Below the pieces are notes generated by a model. It worked only from the letters and a program-made list of their open reading frames with translations, was not told where the DNA came from and searched no databases. Shown piece by piece: positions 15,552 to 22,105 of a stretch of 23,828 nt of DNA. The stretch spans positions 1 to 23,828 of the IMG/VR virus record IMGVR_UViG_3300031394_000586; one strand, 5' to 3'. This DNA is from a virus. Position numbers and translations under genes: made by a program. Position 1 is the stretch's first letter; each line of letters starts with the position of its first letter.

Positions 15552-16226
15552 CCTGCTCTCCAATCCGTTCGTTTACTTTTTTGACCATCACCGCCTCGAT
15601 CTCGGGCAGCAGCTCCATGGCCACGAGGCCGTTGATGCCAAGGGCACGCGCCATGGCGAGGGCCGCACCCATGTCCCAGCCGAGGATGATTTGCTTTGTG
15701 GCGCGCAGCTGGCCGCCCAAACGGCCAACCAGGTCCCAGACCTGCACACCCTCGAAAGTCTGGGGGCGGTTCACTTTTGCCGGGCAGTCCGGGCACGGGA
15801 CTTTGCAGGCCTCGAGGGCTTCGCAAGCCTCGCAGTACCGATCGCCCCCGCTGAAGTGCCAGTCGGCAAGGGCGCGGAGACGTTTTTTTCCTGTTCCAAC
15901 ACCAGTGCCTTGGCGACATAACCTGTCTGGAACGCTTCAAAGATCGGATAGACATCGAGCAAGGCGTCAACACCCTCGGGCGTGAGGCCCAGCACCTCGC
16001 CGTCTGCATCGCCCACACCCTCCCAGGCAATCACTGCCCGCCGCCCCAACGCCTTGGCAAAGACCAGCGCGCGGTCCTCGTTGCTGGCATCTTCGGGCAA
16101 AGCTTCGACCGTGATATCGCTGCGGGTGAACACCATCAGCGCCGTGGTCAGCGGCAGCAGCTGCACCCGGACCCCGGGTGACAGCTCAAGCCAGCGTGGC
16201 TTTTTTGACAGATCGAGTTTGAGCAT
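15541..16226 (-). CDS. Tail assembly chaperone G-T fusion made by programmed -1 frameshift
   Basis: Translation starts at the G-like ATG (16226), slips -1 at A-AAA-AAC (15888-15882) and continues in the frame ending at 15541, giving about 228 residues (coordinates include one nucleotide read twice). The -1 frame is open without a stop from the slip site to 15541. The extension begins RLRALADWHFSGGDRYCEAC, contains five cysteines, and continues NRPQTFEGVQVWDLVGRLGG to a C-terminal DUF1799-like helical part. This parallels lambda gpG-gpGT, where the fusion's T part binds tube subunits and the G part coats the tape measure. The same frame also has a GTG at 15774 overlapping the G stop as GTGA, so a separate 77-residue T protein is an alternative or additional product. 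Confidence 0.85.
15771..16226 (-). CDS. Tail assembly chaperone (lambda gpG-like, unshifted product)
   Basis: This 151-residue product of normal translation begins MLKLDLSKKPRWLELSPGV, resembling GTA gp10-type and gpG-type chaperones, and has an acidic helical body (DALLDVYPIFEAFQTGYVAKALVLEQEK, as pieces at about 92-120). After the slip site, the final 30 residues are Ala-, Pro- and Arg-rich low complexity (from NVSAPLPTG to ARTARQK), typical of sequence constrained by the overlapping -1 frame. The ATG at 16226 lies 2 bp after the tail-tube stop, with a GGAGG ribosome site 10 nt upstream; the longer frame to 16430 is antiframe extension into the tube gene. It sits between tail tube and tape measure, as G does in lambda. 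Confidence 0.88.
   Translation of the reverse strand: MLKLDLSKKPRWLELSPGVRVQLLPLTTALMVFTRSDITVEALPEDASNEDRALVFAKALGRRAVIAWEGVGDADGEVLGLTPEGVDALLDVYPIFEAFQTGYVAKALVLEQEKNVSAPLPTGTSAGAIGTARLAKPSRPAKSRARTARQK
15843..15888 (-). promoter_or_regulatory. Programmed -1 ribosomal frameshift signal: slippery heptamer plus stem-loop
   Basis: On the minus strand the heptamer A-AAA-AAC occupies 15888-15882 in the correct phase (GAA AAA AAC in the zero frame). After a 7-nt spacer a 9-bp stem forms between CGCCCTTGC (15874-15866) and GCGGGGGCG (15851-15843), with two G-U pairs and a 14-nt loop. Heptamer type, phase, spacing and stem are all canonical for -1 frameshifting, and both the tail position and the open -1 frame agree. 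A second weaker hairpin lies at about 15831-15814. Confidence 0.85.
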
Positions 16227-16228
16227 GA

Positions 16229-17170
16229 TCAATACGCCTCCATATCGTTGACCAGGGTGATGGTGCACATCCGGCCCAAGGTGACGTCCTTGGCGGCTTG
16301 CCAGTCGAAGGTGGCCTGCACGCCCTGCGGTCCGCCGATCTCCACGCGCGGGCGCGGCAGATAGACCGAATGCGCTGTGACCGTGAGGCTCTCGCCTGTG
16401 CCGAGCAGGTAGGAAAACTCCAGCTCGCAATCGGCACCGTTGATTGCTTGATCCATCAGCGTATTATCGGCAAAGCGCACCTCCATGCTGCCCGAAAGGG
16501 CGGCCAGCGAAGGATCCGCGCCGTCGATCATCCCGTCGGCGCGGATCGTCTCGATGCGGTCGAGATTATTGGCGTAGGTGATCTGGGTCGAGACCACATT
16601 GCCCAGTGCCACCCCCTCGCGCTTGATGGCGCCGTTGAAATGGCCAAAGCGCTGCAGCGCGATCTCTGCTGGCGTTCCAACATTGGTGCTGGTCGCCAAG
16701 GTTTCTCCCTGCGCGACCATGGACACCGAGGCCGTCAAAAGCCCCGAGCGCGTCATTTGCCAGGACAGCTGATCGGCCACGCAGCCCGCATAGATCGCAA
16801 AGCGCGGGATCTCCGGCATAGCGATCTCGATCGAGAGGCTCGGCAGCGTCCAGTTGCCCGAGCGGAATTCGTGGCTATAGGGGGCCTCGGCGCCCGTGGT
16901 GATCGGGTCACCAAAGGTGGCCTTCAGCCAATAGCCGAACGCGCGGGCATCAATGGGAACCACCACGTTGCCATCAGCTGTCAGGGCGTCCTTGATTGGT
17001 GCAAGGGGATCGCGCCCGTAGCCCAGAAGTTCCGAGTCGAGCAGCGGTTGCTCTGCGCCAAGCGTGGCGCTGGCAAAGGGTATCTTGACGTAACCGGTCG
17101 CGGGCGAAGTGCCGTAGACGGATTCGAACGCAAGCGCCATCTGCGCCCGCGCCCCTTGAGCTCGTGCCAT
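16229..17170 (-). CDS. Major tail tube protein
   Basis: This 313-residue protein matches the phage tail-tube family of GTA-like and lambda-like siphophages (Phage_tube_2 type): LAFESVYGTSPATGYVKIPFAS near the N-terminus, DSELLGYGRDPLAPIKDA, then VPIDARAFGYWLKATFGDP (71-89), and a beta-rich remainder. Subunits polymerise into the rings of the non-contractile tube. The length suggests a two-domain tube protein, bigger than the minimal fold. The ATG at 17170 has a strong GAGGAGA ribosome site 7 nt upstream. It is preceded by a 40-bp gap after the terminator gene and followed 2 bp later by the chaperone gene. Abundant expression is consistent with its strong ribosome site. Confidence 0.92.
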   Translation of the reverse strand: MARAQGARAQMALAFESVYGTSPATGYVKIPFASATLGAEQPLLDSELLGYGRDPLAPIKDALTADGNVVVPIDARAFGYWLKATFGDPITTGAEAPYSHEFRSGNWTLPSLSIEIAMPEIPRFAIYAGCVADQLSWQMTRSGLLTASVSMVAQGETLATSTNVGTPAEIALQRFGHFNGAIKREGVALGNVVSTQITYANNLDRIETIRADGMIDGADPSLAALSGSMEVRFADNTLMDQAINGADCELEFSYLLGTGESLTVTAHSVYLPRPRVEIGGPQGVQATFDWQAAKDVTLGRMCTITLVNDMEAY

Positions 17171-17210
17171 AGTGTTCTCCTCAAACTGTGGGGTGGGTCA
17201 GGCTACCGGG

Positions 17211-17630
17211 TCAGGCCAGCGGGTCTGACGTTGAATAATGCAGAACGATCGGGATGATCGCGGCCTTCAGGCTGGCCGCACCCTCAACAGGTAAATCCAC
17301 CGGCTGTGGTGCTTCGGCTTCGATCCAGTCGCAAAGACCCCCAAGTGTTCTGTCGGTACGGATCACCGCGCCGATCTGTCCGCAAAGTACAGCGAAACCC
17401 GTGTCGCGGTTCGCGCCCTGAACGATGACTTCAAGCTCGCTGCGATGCTGGTAATGATAGGTCAGGGGCGACAGCGTCACCGCAGGATCGCCGGGATCGC
17501 CATCGCGCAGGATCAGCAGGCCCGCAGGAGGGATGCGCTCTGGCAGGACCTCGCCGCGCAAGGCAGTGGCGGGCAGCGTCTGCAGCACAGTGTGCAGCGC
17601 GGTAAGAATGGTTTCTCGGGTCGTGGGCAT
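17211..17630 (-). CDS. Tail terminator / minor tail protein U-like
   Basis: This 139-residue protein begins MPTTRETILTALHTVLQ, with an N-terminal helix followed by LPATALRGEVLPERIPPAGLLILRDG, the pattern of gpU-like tail terminators. The central part (YHYQHRSELEVIVQG) and C-terminal strands (AAIIPIVLHYSTSDPLA) fit the small alpha-beta fold. This family stops tube growth and joins tail to head. The ATG at 17630 was chosen because a GAGGA ribosome site lies 10 nt upstream; a TTG at 17651 would give seven more residues but lacks that spacing. It lies directly before the tail tube gene, as U precedes V in lambda. A plus-strand gene separates it from the upstream head-tail gene. Confidence 0.82.
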   Translation of the reverse strand: MPTTRETILTALHTVLQTLPATALRGEVLPERIPPAGLLILRDGDPGDPAVTLSPLTYHYQHRSELEVIVQGANRDTGFAVLCGQIGAVIRTDRTLGGLCDWIEAEAPQPVDLPVEGAASLKAAIIPIVLHYSTSDPLA

Positions 17631-17720
17631 TGGCTTTGTATCCTCGCCCAAGCTATAAAGGCGCAGGCGTTTTTAGTGATCGTGTAGGCGAGCTTGCGCC
17701 AGATCATTCATCTTCATGGT

Positions 17721-17733
17721 TTTACATGGTAAA
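17721..17733. other. Perfect 13-bp palindrome upstream of the HPF-like gene
   Basis: The sequence TTTACATGGTAAA reads as a 5-bp inverted repeat around a 3-nt centre, inside an AT-richer stretch 28 bp before the plus-strand ATG. It could be an operator, or the TTTACA could act as a -35-like element, but no good -10 box is found at the right distance. Functional meaning is inference only. Confidence 0.3.
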
Positions 17734-17760
17734 TGAGCGCATACAAACGGGAGAACCTAC

Positions 17761-18075
17761 ATGCAGTTTCAACTGAATACCGATGCCAACATTCAAGGCG
17801 ACGAACGTCTGGCCGAAGTGGCCGAAGCGGTTGTTACGTCCGCGCTCGGGCATCTGACCGACCGACTGTCACGGATCGAGGTGCATCTGGCCGATGTGAA
17901 TGGTGCAAAGGGCGGGGCTGACGATATTCGCTGCACTGTTGAAGCGCGTCCCGAGGGAATGCAGCCGCAGACCATCACCCACAATGATGCCAATGTGGAC
18001 GCAGCCCTGCACGGCGCATCGAAAAAAATCCGCGCCTTGCTGGACAGCGAATTCGGCAAGCTTGGACGTAGATAG
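17761..18075 (+). CDS. HPF/RaiA-like ribosome hibernation factor homologue (putative moron)
   Basis: This 104-residue protein is the only plus-strand gene, set antisense between two late tail genes. It has the short HPF/RaiA layout: an N-terminal beta strand (MQFQLNTDANIQG), a helix (ERLAEVAEAVVTSALGHLTDRLSR), a strand with IEVHLADVNG (39-48), an ADDIRCTVEARPEG strand (53-66) and a C-terminal helix (NVDAALHGASKKIRALLDSEFGKL, about 78-101). Members of this family bind the 30S decoding region and stop translation in stationary phase or stress. The ATG at 17761 has a GGGAG ribosome site about 9 nt upstream. Its orientation, own upstream region and bacterial-type function fit a moron expressed from the prophage. 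It is similar in base composition to its neighbours. No terminator was seen downstream. Confidence 0.8.
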   Translation: MQFQLNTDANIQGDERLAEVAEAVVTSALGHLTDRLSRIEVHLADVNGAKGGADDIRCTVEARPEGMQPQTITHNDANVDAALHGASKKIRALLDSEFGKLGRR

Positions 18076-18138
18076 GTCCCACCGATGACGTAGGCGATCC
18101 AGTTTTGCACTGAGAATTCTCCGCATCCTCGTCGCCAA

Positions 18139-18768
18139 TCATCGCCGACCTTCCACCCACTTCGCCACAATCGCCCCCGGCATCCTCTCCTGCGCAGCCT
18201 TCGCATCCCGCGCCAGATCAAGCCGTTTACGCAGTTTTACCTGCCGCACCAACAGGAAGATTGGCACTGTTGCCTTTCCGCGCCCGGTTTTTGATCTTGA
18301 GGCGACGCCAAGCCCACGATTGTTCAGCCGCCCCTCGGCCACGAGCAGGCTCGGTCCCCGCCTGCGATAGATAAACCGGAGCCGAAGCCCACGCCGTCGT
18401 TCCCATTCGCCGGGGGTGATCCGGCCACCGCGCGCGCCCTTGCCTGCAGCCTCTGTCGGGATCGCCAGCCAAAAGCCGTCCTTGGAGCGGATCAGGGGCC
18501 CGGTGTCATGTGCGCCGATGATCACGGGCGCTTTTGACCACACAAGTGCTGCGGCATCGATGCTCTCACCAACCTTCGGATAGGTCTGGCTGCGGATCGA
18601 ATTGCCGAGCCGTCGACCCAGCCCCGCTTGCGCAATCTGCCCGCGCCAGTCGGATTTAAGCTGTGTCCCGGCCGCACGCATCGCCGCAGTGACCGCCTTT
18701 TCTCCTGCCTTGATTTCGGCTGCCATAATCGCGGCCAGGTTAGGGGAGATGGTAATGTTGAGTTTCAT
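18139..18768 (-). CDS. DUF6441 family protein in the gpZ position
   Basis: This 209-residue protein begins MKLNITISPNLAAIMAAEIKAGEKAVTAAM, with the ERAVTAAMR-type helix typical of DUF6441 proteins and of HK97 gp10 / lambda Z-like tail completion proteins. It is basic overall, with an RRRGLRLRFIYRRRGPSLLV stretch in the second half (125-143) and a lysine- and arginine-rich C-terminus. Between the head-tail joiner and the terminator it occupies the position of Z in lambda, suggesting a tail-completion or head-proximal tail role, by inference from order. The ATG overlaps the joiner's stop as ATGA. The next late gene lies about 500 bp further on, past the antisense HPF-like gene. Confidence 0.78.
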   Translation of the reverse strand: MKLNITISPNLAAIMAAEIKAGEKAVTAAMRAAGTQLKSDWRGQIAQAGLGRRLGNSIRSQTYPKVGESIDAAALVWSKAPVIIGAHDTGPLIRSKDGFWLAIPTEAAGKGARGGRITPGEWERRRGLRLRFIYRRRGPSLLVAEGRLNNRGLGVASRSKTGRGKATVPIFLLVRQVKLRKRLDLARDAKAAQERMPGAIVAKWVEGRR

Positions 18769-19079
18769 GCTGGTCTCAAATCTATGGTCCAGACAAGCCG
18801 CTCGCGATCACGCACAGGCTCGCCCTGAATAAGGAAGGCCTCCGCGTCGATCTCAATGCGGTCGCCCGGACGTGGGTTTGGGACTTCGGCAACGCGCAGG
18901 TCAATGCGCGTGCTGTCTGACCACAGTCGTGCCGCGCCAAACTCGGTGATCTCATCCGCGCGGCGGGTGACCACACGGATGAGGATCTGAGCACCGCCTT
19001 GGGCGATATAGACCGCGTCCCGGGCGATGTGCGGATCGCGGAAGATCCGGTCGATTGCGATAGCGAAGGCGGAGGTCAT
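18765..19079 (-). CDS. Head-tail joining protein, lambda FII-like
   Basis: This 104-residue protein has MTSAFAIAIDRIFRDPHIARDAVY at its start, a strand-rich centre (ILIRVVTRRADE), then the RLWSDSTRIDLRVAEVPNPRPGDRIEIDAEAF pattern, which as pieces (71-84) is typical of FII-type attachment proteins with a GD.I..DG.. motif. It ends in ERLVWTIDLRPA. Such proteins form the interface ring on the completed head to which the tail binds. The ATG lies 8 bp after the capsid stop with GAGG as ribosome site. It is followed by DUF6441 through ATGA. The family match is by pattern and order, and is less certain than for the capsid. Confidence 0.8.
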   Translation of the reverse strand: MTSAFAIAIDRIFRDPHIARDAVYIAQGGAQILIRVVTRRADEITEFGAARLWSDSTRIDLRVAEVPNPRPGDRIEIDAEAFLIQGEPVRDRERLVWTIDLRPA

Positions 19080-19087
19080 GCGGTGCC

Positions 19088-20110
19088 TCAGTTGCCAGAG
19101 TGCAGCCGGATCGCCATGCGCGGCCGCTTATTGACGGGCAGGATCGAGCTTTCAGTCATCAGATCAATCCAGCGCCCCTTGGTGTCTATCATTTGGCGGG
19201 CATAGAGCGGCAGGCCGATGGTATTGGCAGTCTCCAGAAGGTTGGCAGGCCCGCCATAGGTGGTGAAGGTGTCGAAGGTACCCAAGGGGAACGCGATGCC
19301 TTCGCCTGTGGGTATCAGCCGCTCAGACGTGCCGTTCGAGAGGGTGACTGAGCCGTTATATTCCTCGAACAGAATGCCAGCGAAGGGGAAGGCCCGGCGC
19401 ATGTCCTCGCGCAGTGGCTGGCCACCGGTTGCCGAGAAGAACTTATAGGCCTCTTCGGTCTTGGGATGGCTAATCAGCTTGTCGAAGAATTCCGAGCTGA
19501 CCAGAGCATGCGCGGTGGTCATGGTCTCACCCAGCAGGTTGTCTTCCATGGCGCGCAGCACGCTGCGGACTTTGCCCTGCACGTTTGTGCCAGCAGTGCC
19601 AAAGACAAAGTCGATCGAGATCTTCTCAAGGCCGAACTCGGTGAAATAGTCGTAAAGCGTGGTCCCCGCGCCGTCCTTCACGATACCGCGCAGGGCGTTC
19701 ATCTCCATATATTCGCGGGTCTGGGCATGTTTGCGGCGCATCAGAGTCAGTTTGCGGTTCATCACCTCGACCAGCGGATCGGCTGCGTCCGAGAGGCCGA
19801 GCGCTGGCATGCCCTGGACATCAGCAGGCAGGATGACATCGTCATGCGGGATCCAGGGCAAGGCAAAGGAGCGCATTGAGCGCGCCTCGCGGTTGCCCAC
19901 CGTTGCAGGTGCGCCCAGCGGGACGGACGGCAGGAGGCTCAACACACCTTCGCGCTGCTCGATGACAATTGAGCGCTGTGTGACGCCTTCAAAGCGGAAG
20001 AGGCCGATCTGGCCGAGCCGGGTGTAGAGGTTGGGCAGGATGTTGATCGCCTGCGTCATCTCAGCGAGCGAATAGCCGCCCGCGTCGAAGGGATTACGGG
20101 TGATAGTCAT
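19088..20110 (-). CDS. Major capsid protein, lambda gpE family
   Basis: This 340-residue protein matches Phage_cap_E: it begins MTITRNPFDAGGYSLAEMTQ, continues INILPNLYTRLGQIGLF and IPHDDVILPADVQGMPALG, and has the RRKHAQTREYMEMNALRGIVKDG pattern (as pieces at 126-148). Later come FVFGTAGTNVQGKVRS, HALVSSEFFDKLISHPKTEEAYK and a C-terminal MIDTKGRWIDLMTESSILPVNKRP. It forms the HK97-fold capsid shell. The start at 20110 was chosen because GGAG lies 7 nt upstream and the match to the family begins there; the longer frame to 20446 extends antiframe into the decoration gene. It follows the decoration protein gene after a 67-bp gap and precedes the FII-like gene. Confidence 0.95.
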   Translation of the reverse strand: MTITRNPFDAGGYSLAEMTQAINILPNLYTRLGQIGLFRFEGVTQRSIVIEQREGVLSLLPSVPLGAPATVGNREARSMRSFALPWIPHDDVILPADVQGMPALGLSDAADPLVEVMNRKLTLMRRKHAQTREYMEMNALRGIVKDGAGTTLYDYFTEFGLEKISIDFVFGTAGTNVQGKVRSVLRAMEDNLLGETMTTAHALVSSEFFDKLISHPKTEEAYKFFSATGGQPLREDMRRAFPFAGILFEEYNGSVTLSNGTSERLIPTGEGIAFPLGTFDTFTTYGGPANLLETANTIGLPLYARQMIDTKGRWIDLMTESSILPVNKRPRMAIRLHSGN

Positions 20111-20177
20111 GGGAAACTCCGGGGGAATGAGGGGCAAGGGAAGATGAGAGGATGGCTGCGACGGACGCGCGGTTGGA

Positions 20178-20558
20178 TCAGGCGGTATCGCGCGGAATGA
20201 TGCCCAGCGCTGCGAGCTGGCCGTGTTTGGTGGTGGTTTTGGAGGCATCATCGACGGTGGTGTCAAAGGCGAGGGCGGCTTTGGAGACGATGGCGGGGCC
20301 GCGCGCGATGACAATGCCGGTACCATCAGCGTCAGAGGCATCGACGGGATAGAGCAGCATGGCGGCCGCTGTTTGCGCGCCATCCGTGCCGCCCGAGGTT
20401 GCCAGCTTGTATTTGCCGCTGGCGGTGATGCGGCCCAGCACAGCACCCACGGGATAGGCAGCTCCTGCCAGCAGGGTGACGGTCTCGCGGGTATAATTGG
20501 GGTTCAACTCATATTTGAGGATATCGCCCAAGCTGGGCGGTTGGGTCAGGACAGTCAT
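20178..20558 (-). CDS. Head decoration protein D
   Basis: This 126-residue protein matches the lambda D / HDPD family: LKYELNPNYTRETVTLLAGA near the N-terminus (15-34), YPVGAVLGRITASGKYKL, then a conserved AAAMLLYPVDASDADGTGIVIARGPAIV region (as pieces at 64-91). It trimerises on the expanded capsid and stabilises it after packaging. The ATG at 20558 has AAGGA about 9 nt upstream. It lies between the protease/scaffold gene (101-bp gap) and the capsid gene, exactly as in lambda C-Nu3-D-E. The upstream gap has a repeated GACGGC motif but no clear promoter. Confidence 0.93.
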   Translation of the reverse strand: MTVLTQPPSLGDILKYELNPNYTRETVTLLAGAAYPVGAVLGRITASGKYKLATSGGTDGAQTAAAMLLYPVDASDADGTGIVIARGPAIVSKAALAFDTTVDDASKTTTKHGQLAALGIIPRDTA

Positions 20559-20659
20559 GTCGGGGATCCTTCTGGGGATGGAGAAATAAGCAATTCACCG
20601 CTGGGCAGGAGTGGCGGAATTTTAAGACGGCCGTGGGAGTATGACGGCTGTGGAATCGC

Positions 20660-21130
20660 TTAGCGTTTTGCGCTGGAGGCTGCGGCGCGTTTGGCTGCGG
20701 CAACAATAGGGCTTTCGCTGTTTGGTGATGCCGCCGGAGCGGGGGCTGTTGCCACCACATCCCGCGCATCGGCTGCGGCTGCCGCATGCACCAACACCGA
20801 TCGGCGCAGCGCCGAAGGTGTTGTGCCTTCCCTCAGGGCTTCTGCCGCGTCGATGGCAATGCCGAGGCGTCCCGCTTGTGCTGCGATCTCGGTGATCTCG
20901 GCCACTTCAAGGCGAAGCTGGGCAGAAAGTTCCGCGCGCATGGATGTCTGGAGGGCTGAGGCGGGGTCAGCTTTTGGTGATCCCGAGGCTGCGGGAGGTG
21001 TGGGAGCAAAAGCAGCAGCAGGCGGCGCTTCGGGATCTGTGCCGCTATTTTCGGCAATATCGCTCTGCGTTTGGCCGTCTTGCGCGTCATCGGGGTTTGG
21101 TTCGGTTTGTGGCAAGGTGTCGTTGCTCAT
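20660..21130 (-). CDS. Nested in-frame scaffold protein (lambda Nu3-like)
   Basis: This is the in-frame C-terminal 156 residues of the protease gene, starting at an internal ATG (residue 326 of the full protein, beginning MSNDTLPQTEPNPDDAQDG). AAAGGA (21143-21138) lies 7 nt before this ATG, a textbook ribosome site inside a coding region. The product is acidic and low complexity at first, then Pro/Ala-rich, then a helical region (about 70-120; QTSMRAELSAQLRLEVAEITE), as expected for a scaffold. It should line the prohead and be cut by the full-length protease. In lambda, Nu3 is made from the same kind of internal start in C. Confidence 0.75.
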   Translation of the reverse strand: MSNDTLPQTEPNPDDAQDGQTQSDIAENSGTDPEAPPAAAFAPTPPAASGSPKADPASALQTSMRAELSAQLRLEVAEITEIAAQAGRLGIAIDAAEALREGTTPSALRRSVLVHAAAAADARDVVATAPAPAASPNSESPIVAAAKRAAASSAKR

Positions 21131-22105
21131 GAGAGGATCCTTTCGGGATTGGGATTGGGATTGGGCCTTGGTGGCCACGCGGGATGGCAGAGTTGCGCGG
21201 ATGGGAGACAAGTTTTGTCGAAAACTGGCAAACCCACGCGCAAGATCGATGACTTCGTCGGCAAGACCCGCCGCCACAGCCTCAGCCCCGCGAAAGCTGG
21301 CAGCCTCAGTGGCGAGTGCTGCCTCTTGGCTCAGCCGCACGCCACGTCCCGCTGCCACCGTTTCCGCAAAGAGGAAGCGCAGCACATCGATTTCGCGCTG
21401 AATGTCATCGCGGATCCCAATTGGGAGCGGCATGTAAGGATTGGCATCGACCTTATGGCTTCCTGCGTGGATCAGCGTGACGCGCACCCCGTCTTGATCC
21501 AGCTGACCGCTGAGATCAGCATGCATCACCACGACACCGATGCTGCCCAGAGCACCGGTGCGCGGCAGCAGGATACGGTCAGCCTGACTTGCAAGCGCAT
21601 AGCCCGCCGAGAAGGCGTGTTCTGCCACAAAGGCCCAGACGGGTTTGATGGCGCGAATTGCACGAATACGATCTGCAAGGTCAAATACCCCCGCGACTTC
21701 GCCGCCAAAACTGTCAATTTCCAATGCAAGGCCGCGCACGGACGGGTCGCTTGCTGCCGCGTCAATCTGTGCTGTGATCCCTTCATAGCTGGTCTGGCCC
21801 GAGGACTGTCCGATCCAGCCCCCGCGGTGGATCAGCACGCCGGAGATCTGGATAACAGCAATGCCGTCGAGCATAGGATAGGGCGTCTCACCATGTTGGT
21901 GGTAATCGTCCAGCAGCCCACCGGCTAGAATGCTGACGCGCGCTGGCGGAGCGACGAGGCTTTCCAGGCCGCCGTTTTCGTCACCAATCTCGACCCGGCG
22001 CCCAAGGATGCGCGGCCCAAGGCCGGACAGAAACGCCATGGCTTTGGAAGGCTCAACCAGCAGCGGCGTGTTGAAGGCGCGCGCAGCAATGCGGGCGTGG
22101 AACAT
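20660..22105 (-). CDS. S49-family prohead protease with C-terminal scaffold domain (lambda gpC-like)
   Basis: This 481-residue protein has a SppA/S49 peptidase domain at about 75-290: VIQISGVLIHRGG (84-96), LEIDSFGGEVAGV (128-140), the nucleophile S166 in HAFSAGYALASQADRI, and the general base K218 in HAGSHKVDANPY, followed by DVLRFLFAETVAAGRGV. The C-terminal 156 residues form a scaffold. It processes the scaffold and itself inside the prohead. A Ser-Gln repeat linker (about 315-320) joins the parts. The ATG overlaps the portal stop as TGATG. The catalytic pair and the fused scaffold match lambda gpC, so the gene appears functional. Confidence 0.94.
   Translation of the reverse strand: MFHARIAARAFNTPLLVEPSKAMAFLSGLGPRILGRRVEIGDENGGLESLVAPPARVSILAGGLLDDYHQHGETPYPMLDGIAVIQISGVLIHRGGWIGQSSGQTSYEGITAQIDAAASDPSVRGLALEIDSFGGEVAGVFDLADRIRAIRAIKPVWAFVAEHAFSAGYALASQADRILLPRTGALGSIGVVVMHADLSGQLDQDGVRVTLIHAGSHKVDANPYMPLPIGIRDDIQREIDVLRFLFAETVAAGRGVRLSQEAALATEAASFRGAEAVAAGLADEVIDLARGFASFRQNLSPIRATLPSRVATKAQSQSQSRKDPLMSNDTLPQTEPNPDDAQDGQTQSDIAENSGTDPEAPPAAAFAPTPPAASGSPKADPASALQTSMRAELSAQLRLEVAEITEIAAQAGRLGIAIDAAEALREGTTPSALRRSVLVHAAAAADARDVVATAPAPAASPNSESPIVAAAKRAAASSAKR
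21145..21162 (-). repeat. Three tandem hexamers encoding Ser-Gln repeats
   Basis: On the plus strand GGGATT is repeated three times in tandem, giving (Ser-Gln)x3 in the protease-scaffold linker just before the internal scaffold start. It could vary by slippage without changing frame, since the unit is 6 bp. Confidence 0.7.

Noticed and set aside
15541-15774. A stand-alone 77-residue T protein from GTG at 15774
   Set aside because: Not excluded, but the in-phase slippery heptamer and open -1 frame make the G-T fusion the better main product; kept as alternative in the fusion entry.
17673-17717. 14-codon minus-strand mini-frame (begins MKMNDLAQ) in the gap before the U-like gene
   Set aside because: No ribosome site and no conservation evidence; too short to support.
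20111-20446. Upstream extension of the capsid protein frame
   Set aside because: It overlaps the decoration protein gene in another frame and is Pro/Ser/Ala-rich; the family match starts at 20110.
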